This document shows, one piece after another, positions 1-8,727 of a DNA stretch of 64,000 nucleotides; the stretch's first letter is position 1; each line of letters starts with the position of its first letter. The DNA comes from Terrisporobacter glycolicus ATCC 14880 = DSM 1288 (GTDB taxonomy: Bacteria; Bacillota; Clostridia; Peptostreptococcales; Peptostreptococcaceae), in contig NZ_CP117523.1 in the NCBI RefSeq assembly GCF_036812735.1, forward strand, positions 2,728,001 to 2,792,000, in the 5' to 3' direction. The translations under genes were made by a program, and so were the position numbers. Below the pieces are notes generated by a model. It made no database searches and was not told where the DNA came from. It saw nothing but the letters and a program-made list of their open reading frames with translations.

Positions 1-2601
1 CTGAGCTACTGCTGTAAGAAAAATCACTTCAAGTGCTAATTTATTTTCAAAAAATTTTGGTATTGTACTATTTAGTCCAAACTCTCTACAGTTTAACGCA
101 TTAAATAATGCACTAAATGCAAATAATGAGAATATAACAGTTCCTTGTTCTGTTGGAGTAGCATTAAGTATATTAAGCTCCTCTTGTAATTGAACTATGG
201 ATACTATAAGCATTGCATTAATAAATATATTAATACACATACTTCTGGCTATAATACCTGCATCTCTTCTTATTGGTTTCCTTTTAAGAACATAATCTCT
301 TACAGGTTCTAAGCCTAAAGCTAGAGCTGGAGGCCCATCCATAATTATATTAACCCATAATAATTGTATTGTTGTAAAAGGCATTTCTTGTCCTAAAACT
401 TGTGATATTATCGCTGTAATAAAGGCAACTATATTTACTGTAAGTTGAAACTGTATAAATCTTTGGAAGTTTTCATATATTCCTCTTCCCCATTTTATCC
501 CATCAACTATGGTACTAAAACTATCATCTGTTAAAATTATATCCGATGCATTTTTTGAAACTTCAGTTCCTGATATCCCCATTGCAATTCCTACATCTGA
601 TTTACTTAATGCTGGTGCATCATTTATTCCATCTCCAGTAACAGCTACAACCTCCATATTCTTTTGTAATGCTTGTACAACTCTCATCTTTGTATCAGGT
701 TTTGAACGAGCAACTATGGATATTTCATTAATTTCTTCTCTTAATTCTTCATCTGACAATATATCAATATACGTAGCTTCAACAGCTTTTTTATTTCCAT
801 CTAATAATCCTATTTCCTTTCCTATAGCTATAGCTGTATTAATATTATCACCTGTAAGCATTTTAACTTTAACACCTGCATTATAAGCTGTTTCAATAGA
901 TTCCTTTACTCCTTCTCTCAAAGGATCTACAATTCCTACAAATCCACTAAATATTAAATCACTGTCATTTTCATACAACTCTATATATTCATTAAGATAT
1001 TGTATATCTTCAAATGTTGCAGCAACTTCCATAGATGCCCTATCTATATTTTTATAAGCGAACCCTAAAGTTCTCATTGATTTATTTTGCAGTTTTTTAA
1101 TCTCGCTTAATAAATGTTTTTTCATTTGAGGTGTCATTCTAACAATATCTTTTCCTTTTTGTAAATAAGCACATTTTTTTATTAAAACTTCTGGGGCCCC
1201 TTTACTTAGAAATATTCCCTTATTCTCTATATCAATTAAAGAAGACATTCTTTTTTTCTCTGAGCTAAAAGGTACTTGAGATAATAAATTAGTATCTCTT
1301 CTAAAACTCTTATAGTTTTTGTCAATATGATATAAAAGTAGAGCGCATTCTGTTGCACTTCCTATATATTTATATGACTCGTCCACTTTTTCTATATCAG
1401 CAGTTGAATTTACTATGCAGTTTTCTTCGAAATAACTATAACTTCTATATCCTTTACTATTTATATACTTTCCATCAATATAGGCAACTTCCACAACCAT
1501 CTTATTTTTGGTTAAAGTTCCCGTTTTGTCTGAACAAATTACAGACACACATCCAATAGTTTCACATGCTTCCTTTTTAGTTACTAGTGCATTTATTTTA
1601 GCCATCTTTTGCATAGTAATGGCTAGTGTAATATTAACCATCGTTGGTAAACCCTCTGGAACAGTAGCTACAATCAAAGCTATGCACACCATATATATAT
1701 CCTTAGCAGGCTCTAATGATTGTAAAAATGGAATAATTCCTGAACTATTTAAACTTATTTGTCCATGCACACTCATTTTTGTAATCATATATATACATAG
1801 CAAAAATGATATAACACCTGAAATTCCTGCAATCTTTGCTCCTAATTTACCCAGTTTTATTTGAAGCGGAGTCTGTACACTATCATCACTTATATTTTGA
1901 GCTATCTTACCCATCTCAGTCTTATCACCGGTAGCAGTTACAAGCATTGTTCCTCTTCCATAAGCTACAAATGTTCCTCCAAATACCATATTTATTTGTT
2001 TCGCTGGTATTGTCTCTTGTTCTATTATTTCGGTTTTTCCATAAATAACTTCCATCTCTACTATTTCATCTGCACTCTTGGCAACATCTGCCGATTCTCC
2101 TGTAAGCATGTCCTCTCTTAACTTTAAATTTATAGACTCTATTAACCTTCCATCAGCTGGTATCATATTTCCACTTTCTATATAAACTATATCTCCAGGT
2201 ACTAAGTCCCTCTTAGAAATCTGATGAATATTTCCTTCTCTTAATACTTTCACTTCTATATTGTCAGTTAACTTAGATAGAGCTTCAGCTGCTTTTTTTG
2301 ATTTACTTTCTGTTACAGCTCCTATAGATAACCCTAATAAGACTGCTATAAAAATTCCAATTGCGTCATGTATTTCTCCTATAAACGCACTTATTACGGC
2401 TGCAGTTAGCAAAATAAGTATCATAGGTTCCATAACACTCTCACTTATAACTTCATACAAAGGCTTCCTTTCTTTAACTTTGAATTCATTATAACCACAA
2501 GTCTTTCGTCTTAATTCTACGTCATTACTACTCAATCCAGTTTCTTTGCTTACTTTTAAATACTTTAAGCTTTCATTAGTTGATTTATTATAGTATCTCA
2601 T
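1..2601 (-). CDS. P-type Ca2+-transporting ATPase (PMCA-like), C-terminus cut by window edge
   Basis: This membrane pump hydrolyses ATP to export a divalent cation, most likely Ca2+. About 867 codons are present with no stop; the reading frame runs off position 1, so only the extreme C-terminus is missing. Visible motifs in order are TGES (about residue 167, actuator domain), PEGL in TM4, the phosphorylation motif DKTGT with Asp358, and WVNIIMDG in TM6. The Asn-x-x-Met-Asp form in TM6 resembles plasma-membrane (PMCA) pumps rather than the Asn-x-x-Thr-Asp form of SERCA pumps. Near the end, NALNCREFG is typical of this family. The start ATG at 2601 lies about 9 bases behind an AGGGGG ribosome site. 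The gene follows the CBS-domain gene and a terminator, so it probably has its own promoter. A nested inverted repeat covers its leader. It is a paralogue of the pump at 8728-11370. Family assignment is firm; ion choice is inferred. Confidence 0.93.
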   Translation of the reverse strand, partial: MRYYNKSTNESLKYLKVSKETGLSSNDVELRRKTCGYNEFKVKERKPLYEVISESVMEPMILILLTAAVISAFIGEIHDAIGIFIAVLLGLSIGAVTESKSKKAAEALSKLTDNIEVKVLREGNIHQISKRDLVPGDIVYIESGNMIPADGRLIESINLKLREDMLTGESADVAKSADEIVEMEVIYGKTEIIEQETIPAKQINMVFGGTFVAYGRGTMLVTATGDKTEMGKIAQNISDDSVQTPLQIKLGKLGAKIAGISGVISFLLCIYMITKMSVHGQISLNSSGIIPFLQSLEPAKDIYMVCIALIVATVPEGLPTMVNITLAITMQKMAKINALVTKKEACETIGCVSVICSDKTGTLTKNKMVVEVAYIDGKYINSKGYRSYSYFEENCIVNSTADIEKVDESYKYIGSATECALLLYHIDKNYKSFRRDTNLLSQVPFSSEKKRMSSLIDIENKGIFLSKGAPEVLIKKCAYLQKGKDIVRMTPQMKKHLLSEIKKLQNKSMRTLGFAYKNIDRASMEVAATFEDIQYLNEYIELYENDSDLIFSGFVGIVDPLREGVKESIETAYNAGVKVKMLTGDNINTAIAIGKEIGLLDGNKKAVEATYIDILSDEELREEINEISIVARSKPDTKMRVVQALQKNMEVVAVTGDGINDAPALSKSDVGIAMGISGTEVSKNASDIILTDDSFSTIVDGIKWGRGIYENFQRFIQFQLTVNIVAFITAIISQVLGQEMPFTTIQLLWVNIIMDGPPALALGLEPVRDYVLKRKPIRRDAGIIARSMCINIFINAMLIVSIVQLQEELNILNATPTEQGTVIFSLFAFSALFNALNCREFGLNSTIPKFFENKLALEVIFLTAVAQ

Positions 2602-2610
2602 ATTTTTATC

Positions 2611-2680
2611 CCCCTAGTTACTTTCATTCAAACTTATATAAATATATGTATATATTTATATAGATATTCTAGTAACTAGG
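2611..2680 (-). promoter_or_regulatory. Nested inverted repeat in the leader of the P-type ATPase gene
   Basis: Outer arms of 10 bases (2613-2622 and 2671-2680, CCTAGTTACT and its complement) enclose inner perfect 13-base AT-only arms (2635-2647 and 2650-2662). In the transcript the proximal outer arm runs into the AGGGGG ribosome site, so folding could hide part of it. It may be an RNA control hairpin or a DNA operator. The repeats are plain in the sequence; the function is inference. Confidence 0.5.
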
Positions 2681-2711
2681 TTAAAAAGTATTAACATATA
2701 TTCAAATAAAA

Positions 2712-2744
2712 AAATAGATAAACCCTATTAGAATTTATCTATTT
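2712..2744 (-). terminator. Rho-independent terminator after the CBS-domain gene
   Basis: An 11-bp AT-rich stem (2712-2722 with 2734-2744) is followed on the minus strand by a T-rich run. It separates the CBS gene from the ATPase gene downstream of it. Confidence 0.6.
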
Positions 2745-2757
2745 TCTAAAACTATTT

Positions 2758-3189
2758 TTATATTTTTACAGTTTTATGTATTTTATCGTAACAATATTCA
2801 ATAATCTCTTTTCGTTTTATTATCCCAATAAAAGTCTTATGGTCATCAATTACGGGAACAAAGTTTTGATTTCTAGCCTTCGATATTAAGTCTTCAATAT
2901 TTGCTTCCACACATACTGGCGCATTGTCCTTTCTTCTTTTTATCGTACTAATTGGCATATCTTCCAATGCTTTAAAATCCAGTGTCTTCTCTTGAAAATT
3001 GTCTTTTAATGTCCACAATAAGTCGCCTTCTGTTATAGTTCCTACATATTTCCCTTCACGAGTCAATATAGGTATAGATGAATATTTATGATACTCCATC
3101 TTTTCTAGAGTTTGTCTCAATGTATAGTCTTCATAAATAAAAGCCACTTCACTTTTTGGTGTTAAGAAAAACAATATATTCATTAACAT
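2758..3189 (-). CDS. Small tandem CBS-domain protein
   Basis: The 143-residue soluble protein consists of two CBS domains (about residues 10-66 and 72-136). CBS pairs bind adenosyl ligands such as AMP, ATP or c-di-AMP. Typical CBS patterns are visible: the IPILTREGKYVGTITEGDLL strand-helix unit in the first repeat, and FVPVIDDHKTFIGIIKRKEI in the second. No enzymatic domain is attached, so it is probably a stand-alone sensor, comparable to the c-di-AMP-binding CBS proteins of Listeria; that role is inferred from architecture only. Two in-frame ATGs (3189 and 3183) lie 4 and 10 bases behind GGAGG, so the exact start is uncertain by two residues. It lies upstream of the ATPase gene on the same strand but is separated by a terminator. 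Confidence 0.8.
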   Translation of the reverse strand: MLMNILFFLTPKSEVAFIYEDYTLRQTLEKMEYHKYSSIPILTREGKYVGTITEGDLLWTLKDNFQEKTLDFKALEDMPISTIKRRKDNAPVCVEANIEDLISKARNQNFVPVIDDHKTFIGIIKRKEIIEYCYDKIHKTVKI

Positions 3190-3332
3190 TACACCTCCAA
3201 AATTAACTAGCTAATTATAAAAGTATTTCCCTTAATATTAATTTTATCATATTTGCCTCATAATTAAAATTTATATTTTGAAATTCAATTTAAAGGGTAT
3301 AAATATATTATTAACTTTTTTGGAGGCAGAAA

Positions 3333-4094
3333 ATGAATTATCAATTAGAATTAGAAAATTACTTATCTAAAATATATGATGAAAAAATTTATCAAATACT
3401 TATAAAAGAAAACTTATCCAAATTAAAAAACATGAATTCAAGTGAAATTAGGTCTTTAATAAACTCAAATGAAGTTTATTTAGGTAGCGATTTAGATGAA
3501 TATATTTTAAATTTAATACCAGAAGGATTTAAAGGATATCTTTTAAGAAAAGCTATTTCAAAAAAACATAATCTTACTTATCCTCTACTTTATAATGAAG
3601 AGGGGAAAACATTAAGAGTTCATACTCATAATAGTTTTTCTACTGTACTTTGGAAAGACTTTACCAATGAAACATTTATTAAGGATTTAAACAATAAATT
3701 TAGTTGTAAGGACTTTTATGATTATGTAAATAAAAATCTTGATATCATATATAACAATTTAATTAATAAAATTGAAGTTTTTAAAAATGATAATGTTATT
3801 ATTATACCTTATAAGAATAACAACTTAGTTAATACTGTGAAAGAAATGATTATAAGTAAAAAGCTAGATTTTTCTTATGCTTTATCTTTTGTAGATATGA
3901 ATAAATTAAGAGAAGAAATGGAGTTCTTTTCCATTGACCTTTCTTACTATGATGAATTTGATAAACTAGAAGATGATTTGGAAGAATGTTTAAATAAGTT
4001 TTTCAAATACAATGATAGTGAGTTGTATGATTTATTAATAAACAAAGAGAACTTTACTTTATTAGACGATGATAAATTAGTTAAGATAATTTAA
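3333..4094 (+). CDS. Uncharacterised 253-residue protein
   Basis: I do not recognise a family. The start ATG has a strong GGAGG site 7 bases upstream, and a perfect terminator follows the stop, so this is a real single gene. The product is soluble, Lys/Asn/Glu-rich and predicted mostly helical, with no signal peptide or membrane span. A central segment around residues 86-102 contains His-Thr-His-Asn and a Trp, and residues 150-160 form a short hydrophobic strand. The C-terminal third is strongly acidic. Its neighbours (CBS protein, cold shock gene) are on the other strand and give no functional clue. Confidence 0.75.
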   Translation: MNYQLELENYLSKIYDEKIYQILIKENLSKLKNMNSSEIRSLINSNEVYLGSDLDEYILNLIPEGFKGYLLRKAISKKHNLTYPLLYNEEGKTLRVHTHNSFSTVLWKDFTNETFIKDLNNKFSCKDFYDYVNKNLDIIYNNLINKIEVFKNDNVIIIPYKNNNLVNTVKEMIISKKLDFSYALSFVDMNKLREEMEFFSIDLSYYDEFDKLEDDLEECLNKFFKYNDSELYDLLINKENFTLLDDDKLVKII

Positions 4095-4101
4095 TTTATA
4101 T

Positions 4102-4136
4102 AAAAAAAAAGCCACTTTAATAAGTGGCTTTTTTTT
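4102..4136. terminator. Bidirectional terminator between the 253-residue gene and cspA
   Basis: A perfect stem (GCCACTT with AAGTGGC, 4111-4117 and 4122-4128) has A runs on the left and T runs on the right, so it can stop transcription from both converging genes. Confidence 0.9.
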
Positions 4137-4199
4137 CACATATGACTAGATATTACTAATATTTTGTTACTAATTAATACCAATATATATGAATTTTAA

Positions 4200-4400
4200 T
4201 TATATTCTTACTACGTTAGCAGCTTGAGGACCTTTTGCACCTTCAACTACGTCGAATTCTACATTTTGTCCTTCTTCTAATGACTTGTATCCATCACCTT
4301 GTATAGCTGAAAAGTGTACGAAAACATCTCCTTCACCTTCTACAGATATAAATCCAAATCCTTTTTCGTTGTTAAACCATTTTACTACACCAGTTTTCAT
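4200..4400 (-). CDS. cspA: Cold shock protein, CspA family
   Basis: The product is a 66-residue single cold-shock-domain protein that binds single-stranded RNA and DNA and melts mRNA structure. The RNP1 motif (KGFGFI, residues 13-18) and RNP2 motif (VFVHF, about 26-30) are intact, and the length is exactly that of the family. The start has an AGGAGG site 10 bases upstream. A sigma-A-like promoter lies at 4463-4491, which leaves a 5' untranslated leader of about 50 bases or more. Transcription converges on the 253-residue gene and shares its terminator. Confidence 0.96.
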   Translation of the reverse strand: MKTGVVKWFNNEKGFGFISVEGEGDVFVHFSAIQGDGYKSLEEGQNVEFDVVEGAKGPQAANVVRI

Positions 4401-4462
4401 TTAATTAAATCCTCCTAAAAACACACTTTAATTTAGCTGCTTAAAAATGCAACTCTAATCTA

Positions 4463-4491
4463 ACTTTAACATATATACATAGTTTTGTCAA
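4463..4491 (-). promoter_or_regulatory. Sigma-A-like promoter of cspA
   Basis: On the minus strand TTGACA (4486-4491) is followed after 17 bases by TAAAGT (4463-4468). The -35 is perfect and the -10 matches 4 of 6. Confidence 0.6.
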
Positions 4492-4545
4492 ACTTATTTG
4501 TTTCTATACTATTTTTATAATTTTTTTATTATATAATTATATTTT

Positions 4546-5697
4546 TTAATAATTCACTTTAATTAAATGAAATTTAATAGCCTTATCACTCCACCCTAAA
4601 TCCCATGGAACTAGTAGTCTGTCTGTATTATGACAAGTTACTAAAGGGTATCCTTTTGAATCAAATCCTGTAACAGTAGATACATGAGTTATTCTTCCTT
4701 TTTTTTCATATCCAACAAAGTCTCCAGGCCTTAAGTTATAAGCCTCTCTATATACTTCTTCATAACTTCCTTTAGAAATATAACTTCCTCTTCCACTGTT
4801 TATTATATAGTTTTTAAACCCTTGTGCATTTACCCAAGCTTTTGTTGCACTACCATTGTCATAATTCCAAATCTCATTTTTTTTAAATTTGCCACTTTCA
4901 TACATTATTTGAGATGCAAAATTAGCACAATCTCCACCATCACCATTAAAATCACGATACTTTGTATTAAACTTCAGCCCAAACTCTTCATCAGCAGCAG
5001 CTCCACAGTACCTATGAGCATACTCTATAGCTTTTTTTTGTTCTTTTGTCAATTCTTGATGGATCTCTTCATGATTTATAATGTAATTTTTTATATCATC
5101 AGATTTAATATTTTCTAAATTCAAAGAGTCAGCAAAAGGATCTGTGTACCATTCCTTTACAATTATATAATTTCCATCTTTTATTTTTACATGAAGATAA
5201 TGATATGTACCTATTCTGAACATATTTGTTTTGTCTGGATCATTTTCATAAGAATATTTATATTCAGTAGATACATCACAAATAATACCATATAAATTTT
5301 TTTCTCTTTCTCTCATTTTTTTTATTTTAACTTTTGTTTTTATATTGTTGAAATTTACTCCTTGTTTACTTGACCAATTTTCCAAGTACTTCATCTTTTT
5401 TACTTCTTGCTCATATGCCCAAAGACCAAACTTTATATCAGTATCATAAAGTCCTTTTAATATATCTTCGTTTTTATCTAAAATTGCTTTGTTTCTATAA
5501 TCAAAAAGATTTTCCAAAAGTACAGTATACTGTTCACTTATTTCCTTTGGATGTTCATCATTATTATAAGCTTCTCTAATTAATGCTTCTTCTTTACATA
5601 AGCGATTATTCTTATAGTTAAAAAATAATGAAATAAATAAAACAAAGGATAACGTAAATAACATATACTTAATATACTTATTTTTGGCTCCCTTCAA
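4546..5697 (-). CDS. Membrane-anchored or exported protein with amidase (Amidase_6) domain
   Basis: The protein has 383 residues. An N-terminal hydrophobic segment (residues 10-27) follows a Lys-rich start and acts as a signal anchor. Residues 35-210 form an unassigned extracellular region. The C-terminal 170 residues match the putative amidase domain family (Amidase_6), a papain-like NlpC-related fold. The nucleophile motif GGDCANFASQ places Cys at residue 257, and the ITHVS motif places the catalytic His at 338. The predicted activity is hydrolysis of an amide bond, possibly in cell-wall peptide; the substrate is not known. It stands alone between the cold shock gene and pyridoxamine kinase. 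Its SD (GGGAGG) lies about 5 bases before the ATG. Confidence 0.85.
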   Translation of the reverse strand: MKGAKNKYIKYMLFTLSFVLFISLFFNYKNNRLCKEEALIREAYNNDEHPKEISEQYTVLLENLFDYRNKAILDKNEDILKGLYDTDIKFGLWAYEQEVKKMKYLENWSSKQGVNFNNIKTKVKIKKMREREKNLYGIICDVSTEYKYSYENDPDKTNMFRIGTYHYLHVKIKDGNYIIVKEWYTDPFADSLNLENIKSDDIKNYIINHEEIHQELTKEQKKAIEYAHRYCGAAADEEFGLKFNTKYRDFNGDGGDCANFASQIMYESGKFKKNEIWNYDNGSATKAWVNAQGFKNYIINSGRGSYISKGSYEEVYREAYNLRPGDFVGYEKKGRITHVSTVTGFDSKGYPLVTCHNTDRLLVPWDLGWSDKAIKFHLIKVNY

Positions 5698-5918
5698 GCA
5701 TTACACCTCCCAATAAAAAGTACATCAATTTTTAAGTTAATTTTAGTATGTCCAAATAACTCTAAATAATTTTAGGATTATTTGCAAATTTATAGATAAA
5801 ATTGTATTAATACACCTTTTATTTTCTAATTAATATTTAAAAGCGTAACAATTTTTTATTTTTTATAGTAATATAAAATTATATTATAATTTTAATGTTT
5901 TAAAATGGAGGTTTATAG

Positions 5919-6737
5919 ATGTTAAAAAAAGTAGCTGCCATAAATGATTTATCTGGTATTGGAAAATGCTCTCTTACTGTAGCAATTCCCATATTATCAG
6001 CTTTAAAAGTACAATGCTGTCCATTTCCTACAGCTATTTTATCAAGCCAAACAGGTTTTAGTGAATATACCTTTTTAGATTTGACTGATGAAATGAAAAA
6101 ATATTCAAATACTTGGAAAAACCTAAATTTAGAAATAGATACCATATATAGTGGATTTTTGGGTTCAATAGATCAAATAGATATTGTAAGTAATTTTATT
6201 AAGGAAAATCCTGATTCTTTTGTAATTGTTGATCCCGTCCTTGGTGATGATGGTGTAATGTATCCTATATTTAGTAAAAAAACATGCGATGAAATGAAAA
6301 ATTTAGTTATACATTCAAATCTGATTACACCAAACATAACTGAAGCTTGTTTATTATTAAATAAAGAGTTTAAAACAGATTTTAATGAAGAAGAAATAAT
6401 AACTATAGCTAAAGATTTAAGTAATTTGGGTCCTGAGAAAGTAATTATAACTGGTATAATTAGAAATGAAATGATTTACAACTTATCCTATGATAGAAAA
6501 ACTGATAAACCCTTTACATATGGTCTTAAATATAATAAATGTTCTTATAGTGGCACCGGTGATATTTTTGTTTCAATAGTATGTGGACTTATAACTAATA
6601 ATTATAATTTAGATTTTGCAGTAAAAACAGCATCTGATTTTATATACAAATGCGTTTCTTATACTTATAAGTACGAAAATGATAGGAATCAAGGAGTTAT
6701 GTTTGAAATGTTTTTAAATGACTTAACTTCAATTTAA
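5919..6737 (+). CDS. pdxY: Pyridoxamine/pyridoxal kinase
   Basis: This ribokinase-superfamily enzyme phosphorylates pyridoxal and pyridoxamine in vitamin B6 salvage, making the PLP cofactor. The 272 residues include the N-terminal AINDLSGIGK substrate-binding segment, IVDPVLGDDG (about residues 103-112), TPNITEA (137-143) and the anion-hole/catalytic motif SGTGD with catalytic base Asp215. The start has GGAGG 9 bases upstream. The gene is followed 87 bases later by the YlbF-family gene on the same strand, without an obvious terminator between them. Two PLP-dependent aminotransferases lie in this window, but no operon link to them is seen. The symbol pdxY is by family; pdxK would also be acceptable. 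Confidence 0.88.
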   Translation: MLKKVAAINDLSGIGKCSLTVAIPILSALKVQCCPFPTAILSSQTGFSEYTFLDLTDEMKKYSNTWKNLNLEIDTIYSGFLGSIDQIDIVSNFIKENPDSFVIVDPVLGDDGVMYPIFSKKTCDEMKNLVIHSNLITPNITEACLLLNKEFKTDFNEEEIITIAKDLSNLGPEKVIITGIIRNEMIYNLSYDRKTDKPFTYGLKYNKCSYSGTGDIFVSIVCGLITNNYNLDFAVKTASDFIYKCVSYTYKYENDRNQGVMFEMFLNDLTSI

Positions 6738-6824
6738 TAAAAAATCTAAATATTAATGAAAATTTATTCTATATCTTACTTTAAGCTTATAAAATATAAT
6801 ATAGGCCTAAAGGAGGATATTTTT

Positions 6825-7145
6825 ATGGATATAAATCAAAAAGCTAAAGAACTTGCTTATTATATTAAAGGTACTAGAGAGTTTAAAACAATGAATAGAT
6901 GTAAAGAGGAACTTGAAAGAAATAAGTCTTTAAAAAGACATCTAGATGCATATTTAAATAAAAAAAATCAAATTTACTCTAGATATAAGATGGATGATGC
7001 AAATAAAAAAGTTTCCAAACTTGATAAAGAATATATTAATTTTTTCAACGATCCTCTTGTAACAAATTACATGAATAGTACTAATGAATTTAATTCAATG
7101 ATGAAAAAAATTTATTCATCAATAGAAAATGAGCTCTTAAAATAA
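6825..7145 (+). CDS. YlbF/YmcA family protein
   Basis: The 106-residue all-helical protein belongs to the YlbF/YmcA (Com_YlbF) family. In Bacillus subtilis such proteins form the Y-complex that modulates RNase Y and affects competence, biofilm and sporulation. The typical KELAYYIKGTREF start and the MNSTNEFNSMMKKIYSSIENEL end are visible. I chose the ATG at 6825 because it lies 8 bases behind a perfect AAAGGAGG; the longer frame from 6756 has no ribosome site. RNase Y itself is encoded at 31566 on the other strand. The link to RNase Y is from the family, not from this sequence. Confidence 0.78.
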   Translation: MDINQKAKELAYYIKGTREFKTMNRCKEELERNKSLKRHLDAYLNKKNQIYSRYKMDDANKKVSKLDKEYINFFNDPLVTNYMNSTNEFNSMMKKIYSSIENELLK

Positions 7146-7167
7146 TTTATATTTCTAACATATAAAG

Positions 7168-7194
7168 CTTCCATATAATCATATGGAAGTTTTT
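7168..7194 (+). terminator. Terminator after the YlbF-family gene
   Basis: The 9-bp stem CTTCCATAT/ATATGGAAG with a 4-base loop is followed by five Ts. Confidence 0.85.
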
Positions 7195-7203
7195 AATATT
7201 TTA

Positions 7204-7233
7204 TTGACTTTTATAAATATAAGGAATTATGAT
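7204..7233 (+). promoter_or_regulatory. Sigma-A-like promoter for the class III aminotransferase gene
   Basis: TTGACT (7204-7209) and TATGAT (7228-7233) are spaced by 18 bases, 52 bases before the start codon. Confidence 0.5.
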
Positions 7234-7285
7234 TTATGTAATATGTTATCGTTATATATTTTTAATTTGTTAGGGGTGAAATACA

Positions 7286-8608
7286 ATGAATCTTACTAAT
7301 AAAGATATTTGTGAGAGAGAAAAAAAAGTTTTATCTAGTATCCAAAAACTACCTTATTGTCCCATAGCTATAAAAAGCGGAAAAGGAGCTTTACTTTATG
7401 ACTATGATGAAAATGAATATATAGACTTTCTATCAAGTGCTTCTTCTGCTAACATAGGCCATGGTAATGAAGAAATTACCCAAGCTGTAAAAAATCAGAT
7501 GGACAAAATCACACAATATACGATTGCTTATTTCACTTGTGAGCCACCAGTAATTCTTGCAGAAAAAATAATAAATTTAGCTCCTGGTAATAGCAATAAA
7601 AAGGTTCTTTATAGTACTAATGGTTCAGAGTCTATAGATGCTGCCATAAAACTATCAAAAGGATATACTGGTAGAAATAAAATAATATCATTTCATGGAG
7701 CTTATCATGGAAGTACTTATGGATCCCTTTCAATTTCTGCAATAAGCTTAAATATGCGAAAAAAAATAGGCTCTCTTTTGCCTGACATTTATCATTTTAA
7801 TTATCCTATATGCATCAAATGTCCCTATAGTAAAAATGAATCTGAATGCAACCTAGAGTGTTTGAAAGAAATAAAGAATGCTTTTCAAATGTATTTACCT
7901 GCTGATGAAGTAGCTGCAGTATTTTTCGAACCTATTGCTGGTGATTCTGGCATTATAGTTCCACCAAAAAAATATGTAGAAAATTTATATAAATTATGTA
8001 AAGAGAATAATATACTATTTGTTGTTGATGAGATTCAGCAAAGTTTAGGCAGATGTGGTTATTGGTTTTCTATCGATCATTTCAATATTGAACCTGACTT
8101 AATTGTTATGGGCAAATCTTGTGGTGGAGGTTTACCTTTAGGAATAGTAGTTGGTAAAAGTGAAATTATGGAATGTTTAAATGCTCCTGCTCATGCCTTT
8201 ACTCTTTCTGGAAATGCTACAGTGTGTGCTGCAGCCTTAAAAATGGTCGAAATATTTGAACGAGATAATATTATTGAACAAACTAAAGAAAAAGGTTCTT
8301 ATTTAATGAATAAATTAAATTACTTAAAAGATAAGTATCCTAATATAATAATGGATATACGTGGTTTAGGCTTATCTATAGGTGTTGACTTACCCGACAA
8401 ACTTGCCACAAAGAAAATATGCTATCAATGCATCAAAAATGGTCTACTACTTATATCATTAGGCGAAAACACACTTAGAATTCAACCACCTTTAATTATT
8501 ACTAAAACACAAATAGACAAATCTATTGAAATATTAGAAAATTCTATCAATTATTTTATAAAAGGAGAAATCAGCGATGATGCTTATATTTTTATAAATG
8601 GATGGTAA
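7286..8608 (+). CDS. Class III PLP-dependent aminotransferase
   Basis: The 440-residue enzyme is a fold-type I, class III aminotransferase of the acetylornithine/GABA aminotransferase superfamily. Visible features are the STNGSESIDAAIKLS cofactor-phosphate segment (about 110-124), FHGAYHGST (136-144), the VVDEIQQ segment with the pyridine-nitrogen Asp at 248, and the Schiff-base Lys277 in MGKSCGGGLPLG. A Cys-rich insert (CIKCPYSKNESECNLEC, about 176-192) is unusual for the generic family and could be structural or metal-binding. The ribosome site GGGGTG precedes the ATG. It is a single gene with its own promoter and terminator. Substrate candidates are omega-amino acids such as GABA or 5-aminovalerate; isoleucine 2-epimerase belongs to the same clade. 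The sequence does not decide. Confidence 0.87.
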   Translation: MNLTNKDICEREKKVLSSIQKLPYCPIAIKSGKGALLYDYDENEYIDFLSSASSANIGHGNEEITQAVKNQMDKITQYTIAYFTCEPPVILAEKIINLAPGNSNKKVLYSTNGSESIDAAIKLSKGYTGRNKIISFHGAYHGSTYGSLSISAISLNMRKKIGSLLPDIYHFNYPICIKCPYSKNESECNLECLKEIKNAFQMYLPADEVAAVFFEPIAGDSGIIVPPKKYVENLYKLCKENNILFVVDEIQQSLGRCGYWFSIDHFNIEPDLIVMGKSCGGGLPLGIVVGKSEIMECLNAPAHAFTLSGNATVCAAALKMVEIFERDNIIEQTKEKGSYLMNKLNYLKDKYPNIIMDIRGLGLSIGVDLPDKLATKKICYQCIKNGLLLISLGENTLRIQPPLIITKTQIDKSIEILENSINYFIKGEISDDAYIFINGW

Positions 8609-8693
8609 AATACATGATAATAATTTTAAAAAAGAATTTTACATGTTTAATTGTTAGTATGGTAAATGGTTATTTCTATATAAGTCAATAATA

Positions 8694-8724
8694 AAAAGGA
8701 ACTGTAAAATACAGTTCCTTTTTA
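8694..8724. terminator. Bidirectional terminator between the aminotransferase and the ATPase gene
   Basis: The stem AAGGAACTGT/ACAGTTCCTT has A runs before it and T runs after it, between two converging genes. Confidence 0.88.
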
Positions 8725-8727
8725 TTA

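Noticed and set aside
1353-2494. Several plus-strand open frames inside the P-type ATPase gene
   Set aside because: They are antisense shadows of a gene with clear motifs and have no ribosome sites.
5900-6145. Minus-strand open frame inside the pyridoxamine kinase gene
   Set aside because: Antisense to a gene with intact motifs; no ribosome site.
6756-6824. N-terminal extension of the YlbF-family protein
   Set aside because: No ribosome site at 6756, whereas AAAGGAGG is well placed for 6825.
8614-8691. 25-codon open frame after the class III aminotransferase gene
   Set aside because: No ribosome site, strongly biased hydrophobic composition of AT-rich spacer, and it runs into a terminator.
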